A DNA stretch of 64,000 nucleotides from the NCBI GenBank assembly GCA_014773175.1, contig VXCM01000239.1, positions 82,988 through 146,987 of the forward strand. Reading direction: 5' to 3'. Source of the DNA: Lucifuga dentata (lineage: Eukaryota; Chordata; Actinopteri; Ophidiiformes; Bythitidae). The number at the start of each line of letters is the position of its first letter. Position 1 is the stretch's first letter. The notes below the pieces were generated by a model. The model did no database searches. It was given only the letters and a program-made list of their open reading frames with translations, and was not told the origin of the DNA. The translations under genes were made by a program, and so were the position numbers. This document shows positions 60,342-64,000 of this stretch, piece after piece.

Positions 60342-60863
60342 TGCTGCATTTGACAGACCTCAGAACTCAGATTTTTCCGACTTCCTACTTGGAAACATGC
60401 GTTGGAACGGCATTTAAAGTCAGAGCTCCGACTGGGGAAACTCAGACCAAACTTATCTACCCCGACTTCGCGAGTCACTCAACATGGGAGCGCCCGTGGA
60501 AGCGAGCTTTATGAATGGAAATGATCATTTATTAACAGGCGAATAAAGTATTTTTTCTTAACGTGACATTAAAATAAAAAGGCCAAAATATATTGTCAAG
60601 TTCACTATCTACAGTGTATAATAACTGTTTGCCATTGATACCTAAGTGTAAATAATTTCAGAATATTACAATTGTAAAACAACACAACCAAACAGTCCTG
60701 TAGTCTAACTTTACTTTAGTTAGCATTTGTTACTAAATTTATTTAATCTTACGTATTTATTGGTGTTCAGCTATGCTGTTTTGTTTACATTTGGCTGGAA
60801 TGGTTTGAGATTGGAAGTTGGTACTGGGAAAAATCTGACTTCTGAGGTCTGTCAAATGCAGCA
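60342..60863. mobile_element. Inverted-repeat element downstream of tbc1d4
   Basis: TGCTGCATTTGACAGACCTC at the left end is matched by the inverted GAGGTCTGTCAAATGCAGCA at the right. Further pairing covers AGAACTCAGATTTTTCC. Both flanks read TAT, which could be a 3-bp target duplication. 522 bp, non-coding. Confidence 0.72.
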
Positions 60864-60905
60864 TATGACTCTCACTGAGAATCCAGCAAGCAGCCCAGGA
60901 GGGAC

Positions 60906-60922
60906 TTCAAAGATGGCGGCCA
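60906..60922 (+). promoter_or_regulatory. YY1-like motif
   Basis: CAAAGATGGCGGCCAT contains the YY1 consensus AANATGGCGGC. It lies outside any known gene, so promoter function is only a possibility. Confidence 0.35.
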
Positions 60923-63689
60923 TATCGCCAGCCATTGTTTTCCTCGGAGGGTCTCACCCAGAAAGCGCTGTTGAGCGTTCCTCTGATCAGCCTACACTAA
61001 AGCCTGGAGCTTCTCACACACACACACAGATACACACCAAATGACTGCCAACCAGGAGCCTATCACACACTAAACAAAAGGGGCCACATTCCTTGTGTAT
61101 TCCCACACGCGGACACATCCTGCAGCAGGGGAACAGCGGGACATTGGGACTCCGCTGGGAATTGGCCAAGAACGACACTTCCTCTGCTGAGGATCTTATC
61201 GGTACTGTTTGTGTTTTTTCCTCTGTCCTCCCTGTCTTCATCCTTCAATCCATCTCTCCCTCCCACTCTGCTCGCCTCTCCTCATCCTCCCATTGGAATT
61301 GTGAGGCTCAATCTGAAGGTTTTTTTTTTTTTTTTTTTTTTAGGAATGAGGTATTTACAGCACACGCTTCAGCAAAAACAGGTATTTCTGAGAATTATGA
61401 GACTTAAAACAATGGAGTATCAGTAATCAAACTTAGAAACTGGCTGAAAATGTGAGGTTCAGGGTTGAGCTCGGCCATATCTCTGCATCTATGTGTGTAT
61501 CTGTGTGTCTTAAAGGCATTAGAGCAGGGACTTTGCTGAAGGGAAGAGGGAGCTCAGGGAAAGTGGTGCAGGGGGAGGAGGACGGGGGTTAGAAAGGGTC
61601 CTCCTGCCTTATATGGGAATTCACACTGCTCCGCTTGTGGTGCACTCTGGAGGCTGGAGCGGTTTCAGGAGAAAACACTGGGACACAGCCATCAGTACAA
61701 AACACGATGGAATATCTGTGTATCGGCTAAACTTTTACTCTGGAACGTGGCTATTCTCAACTCAAATCAATAATGTTGTTTGCAGAAAACGCAAACGGCA
61801 CAGAAATGCAGAAATACAACGGGCACAGAAAATGAGCTCATCCGAGAGGCACCCCACTTACATTTGCACAGACTTGGGAGTTACTGAATATGGAGAAAGC
61901 CGGGGTGAAGGTAGATGGAGGATGGAGATTAGGATGATGGGGGAAGGTTTGGAGTTGAGGGAAACAGCTGGAGGGGTGGGAGAGAGACTCAGGTGGGCTC
62001 AGACTAGTCCAGGGAGAGAAGCCTGGCTCCCTTGAGGGCCACATGCAGACACACACACACACACACAGCATCTCCCCATCTTTCGTTTAACCCCGCCTTG
62101 ATTTCTCTCTCCATCTCTCTCTTCCCCCCTAACTCCCTACTTTCCGGCTGCTCTGTCAAAGCTCCTTCCCTCTCTTTTCCATCTCTAAAGTTATGAAATG
62201 AACTCTTCAGAGTAGCAGCCTTGGATTCCAATCAACAATCTGCACCGCATAAGCATGAGTGCATGTGCGCGTGCACACAGACACACAGCACTCCCAATGA
62301 CATGTTTTAGTTAGCACAGTGACAGATTTGCTTCCTACAGAGAGCTTTGCTCTCTCTGTACCTGTCACGGATGTGTCTGCCAGAGGGGCTGATGGTACAC
62401 GGCCAGAGGAATGACATAAGGAATAGGGAATGGGACAATAATGAAGCCACAGAAGAAACACAGAACTAAACACACACTCACACACACACACATGCACACA
62501 CTCTTGCTTTCGCTTCCTATTCCCACAACTAGTCCAGCTTTCCATTCCTTTGGTTTCCACTGAGTGCAGGTAGATCCGCTAACACTGCCTGGAGAGTCTT
62601 GTGATTAATGACACGCCTGTCATGTCTAATCCCTCTTCATCTTTTTTTTTTTCTGACGAGTGCCACTCTTCCTCTTCTCACCTTCCCCACCCCCTAACAG
62701 TCTGGCAAACTCACTACCCATAATCCCCTGAGGGCAGCTGCAGTACATGCTGGGGAAGTATTGCCCAGCTTACCTGATCCAATGTTTCTTTCATCTGTTG
62801 AGCCTCTGGAGGTCTGTAAAACACACACAGCACACTCAGGCACACACACAAAGTACACATAAGGATCACAAATGTACAGGTACGCAAGTGAGTAGGCAAA
62901 CACGCACAACTCACAGGCGTTCTGCCTATCCTCATTACCTCTGGCCTCCATACTTTGGTTGTGATTGGCTGCTTGCAAACATCTTGAACAGTGCTGGTAC
63001 ACACACACACACTGATATGTTCAAAAACAAGGCTGAAAAGAGGAGGGTCACACTCTATAAGTAACAGGATACACAATCTCATTGAGGCCATTTTTCCACC
63101 TGAGGATCCCCGACAAATGTGGCTGCAGTCCCAGGTGAGTGGACAGATCAGAGGAGGGACAATGTGCCTGAGTCCCTTCTAATCACATTATTCACCAGCG
63201 CTGTCAGGCCCAAACCTCAGCAATGATAAAGATAAACACGGGCAAGGGAAGAGGAGAACAAAAGAGAGACAGTGCAGTGAGAGAGAGACAGAGTGTTGCT
63301 GGAAGGAGGGGGTGGTCAGACAGACATGGAGTGAGTCAGACGGGCAAATATCCTCCTACATCTACGGCTATCAAATAAAAGTGCAATAACACGCGAGGAT
63401 CAGCTCTGCAGAGACACCGTGGACAAGTTTGCCTGTTCCTCTTTGAGCTGACATTATCTGCGCATAATATTTGTATGTTCAGGGTTAAGCCCTTTAAGAC
63501 CCAGGGGTATGACATAACGATGAGGGACTCTGGGTGTGAGATGAGGTGAGTGAGGTAGTTCTGACATCATGCATTCGTACATCCTTGGGCTGTGCTCAAA
63601 AAAAATTGAAATGGCAGCGAACAGTGCATAGTGTGTGCTGATACGGCGGCAAGTTTTGTAAAAACACCAAAAGTGCTCAGTCAGTAACA

Positions 63690-64000
63690 GCAGAGGTGGG
63701 TAGTAACATGTTCCATTTACTCCATTACATTTACTTAAATGTAACGTAAACCTCTGTAGCACTGATGTAACATTCACAAAATTGTACTTTACCGAGTAGT
63801 TTTATAGCAGGATACTTTTAACTCATACTTGAGTATATTTATGAAGAAAAAAATATACTTTTACTCCGTTATTTGTTTGCACTCTGCGTTATTTTTGATT
63901 TCACCATTTAAATTCAGTCACGTTCAGTTTTTCTCTCATTGTCAGACACTACACTGTCTGCTTCAGCTCTGCAGTAGCCACGCCGCCCCCCCCCCCCCCC
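63690..64000. repeat. CAGAGGTGGGTAG-type dispersed repeat, runs off the right edge
   Basis: GCAGAGGTGGGTAGTAAC followed by CCATTACATTTACTTAAATG, AACTCATACTTGAGTATATT and ATATACTTTTACTCCGTTA, as in a common teleost repeat with TTTACT/ACTTGAGTA motifs. Its other end is not in the window. The window ends in a C-tract. Confidence 0.55.

Larger units (their letters stand above)
60016..64000. other. Region downstream of tbc1d4, no gene assigned
   Basis: Contains an inverted-repeat element (60342-60863), a YY1-like site near 60910, CA-rich tracts at 61015, 62048-62069, 62474 and 63000, two isolated exon-like segments (62775-62814 minus, 63081-63132 plus) and the start of a dispersed repeat at 63690. 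No open frame here has recognisable similarity. Confidence 0.45.

Noticed and set aside
61613..62035. 140-codon plus-strand frame beyond tbc1d4
   Set aside because: Low-complexity, Gly/Arg/Glu-rich composition and no splice or family evidence.

Overview
The window is nuclear DNA from a ray-finned (teleost) fish. Genes are split into many small exons with GT-AG introns, the encoded proteins are clear orthologues of human ones, and the spacers are full of microsatellites and short inverted-repeat transposons of kinds common in fish. No prokaryotic, viral or CRISPR-like system was seen.

From left to right it holds the 5' end of lmo7 (minus strand, first coding exon at 4983-5051, the rest off the left edge), all of uchl3 (minus strand, 7669-11990, nine coding exons, 232 aa), all of commd6 (plus strand, 12587-17096, seven coding exons, 198 aa) and all of tbc1d4/AS160 (plus strand, 21170-57601, 23 coding exons, 1254 aa). 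The last 4 kb have no gene I can identify. Order and orientation match the human 13q22 block TBC1D4-COMMD6-UCHL3-LMO7. uchl3 and commd6 are head to head, with 596 bp between their start codons. Exon limits were set by eye from splice sites, reading frame and similarity to the human proteins. The splice phases join without a break in all three complete genes.

The proteins are not one pathway. UCHL3 is a ubiquitin/NEDD8 hydrolase. COMMD6 is a subunit of the COMMD/CCC (Commander) assembly used in endosomal recycling and linked to NF-kB. TBC1D4 is the Akt-regulated Rab GAP that controls GLUT4 vesicle traffic. LMO7 is a calponin-homology/LIM scaffold of junctions and nucleus.

The most unusual content is in the non-coding DNA. 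One TTAA-flanked inverted-repeat element family has about 14 copies. A hAT-like element has a target-site duplication that coincides with the exon 16 splice donor of tbc1d4. tbc1d4 intron 2 is almost entirely an inverted pair of retroelement ends. There is an internally deleted mariner with both transposase ends readable, and a nested element near the left edge. Single Ns mark assembly joins; five of them sit between perfect 62-67 bp duplications that are best read as untrimmed contig overlaps. I found no convincing previously undescribed biological system.
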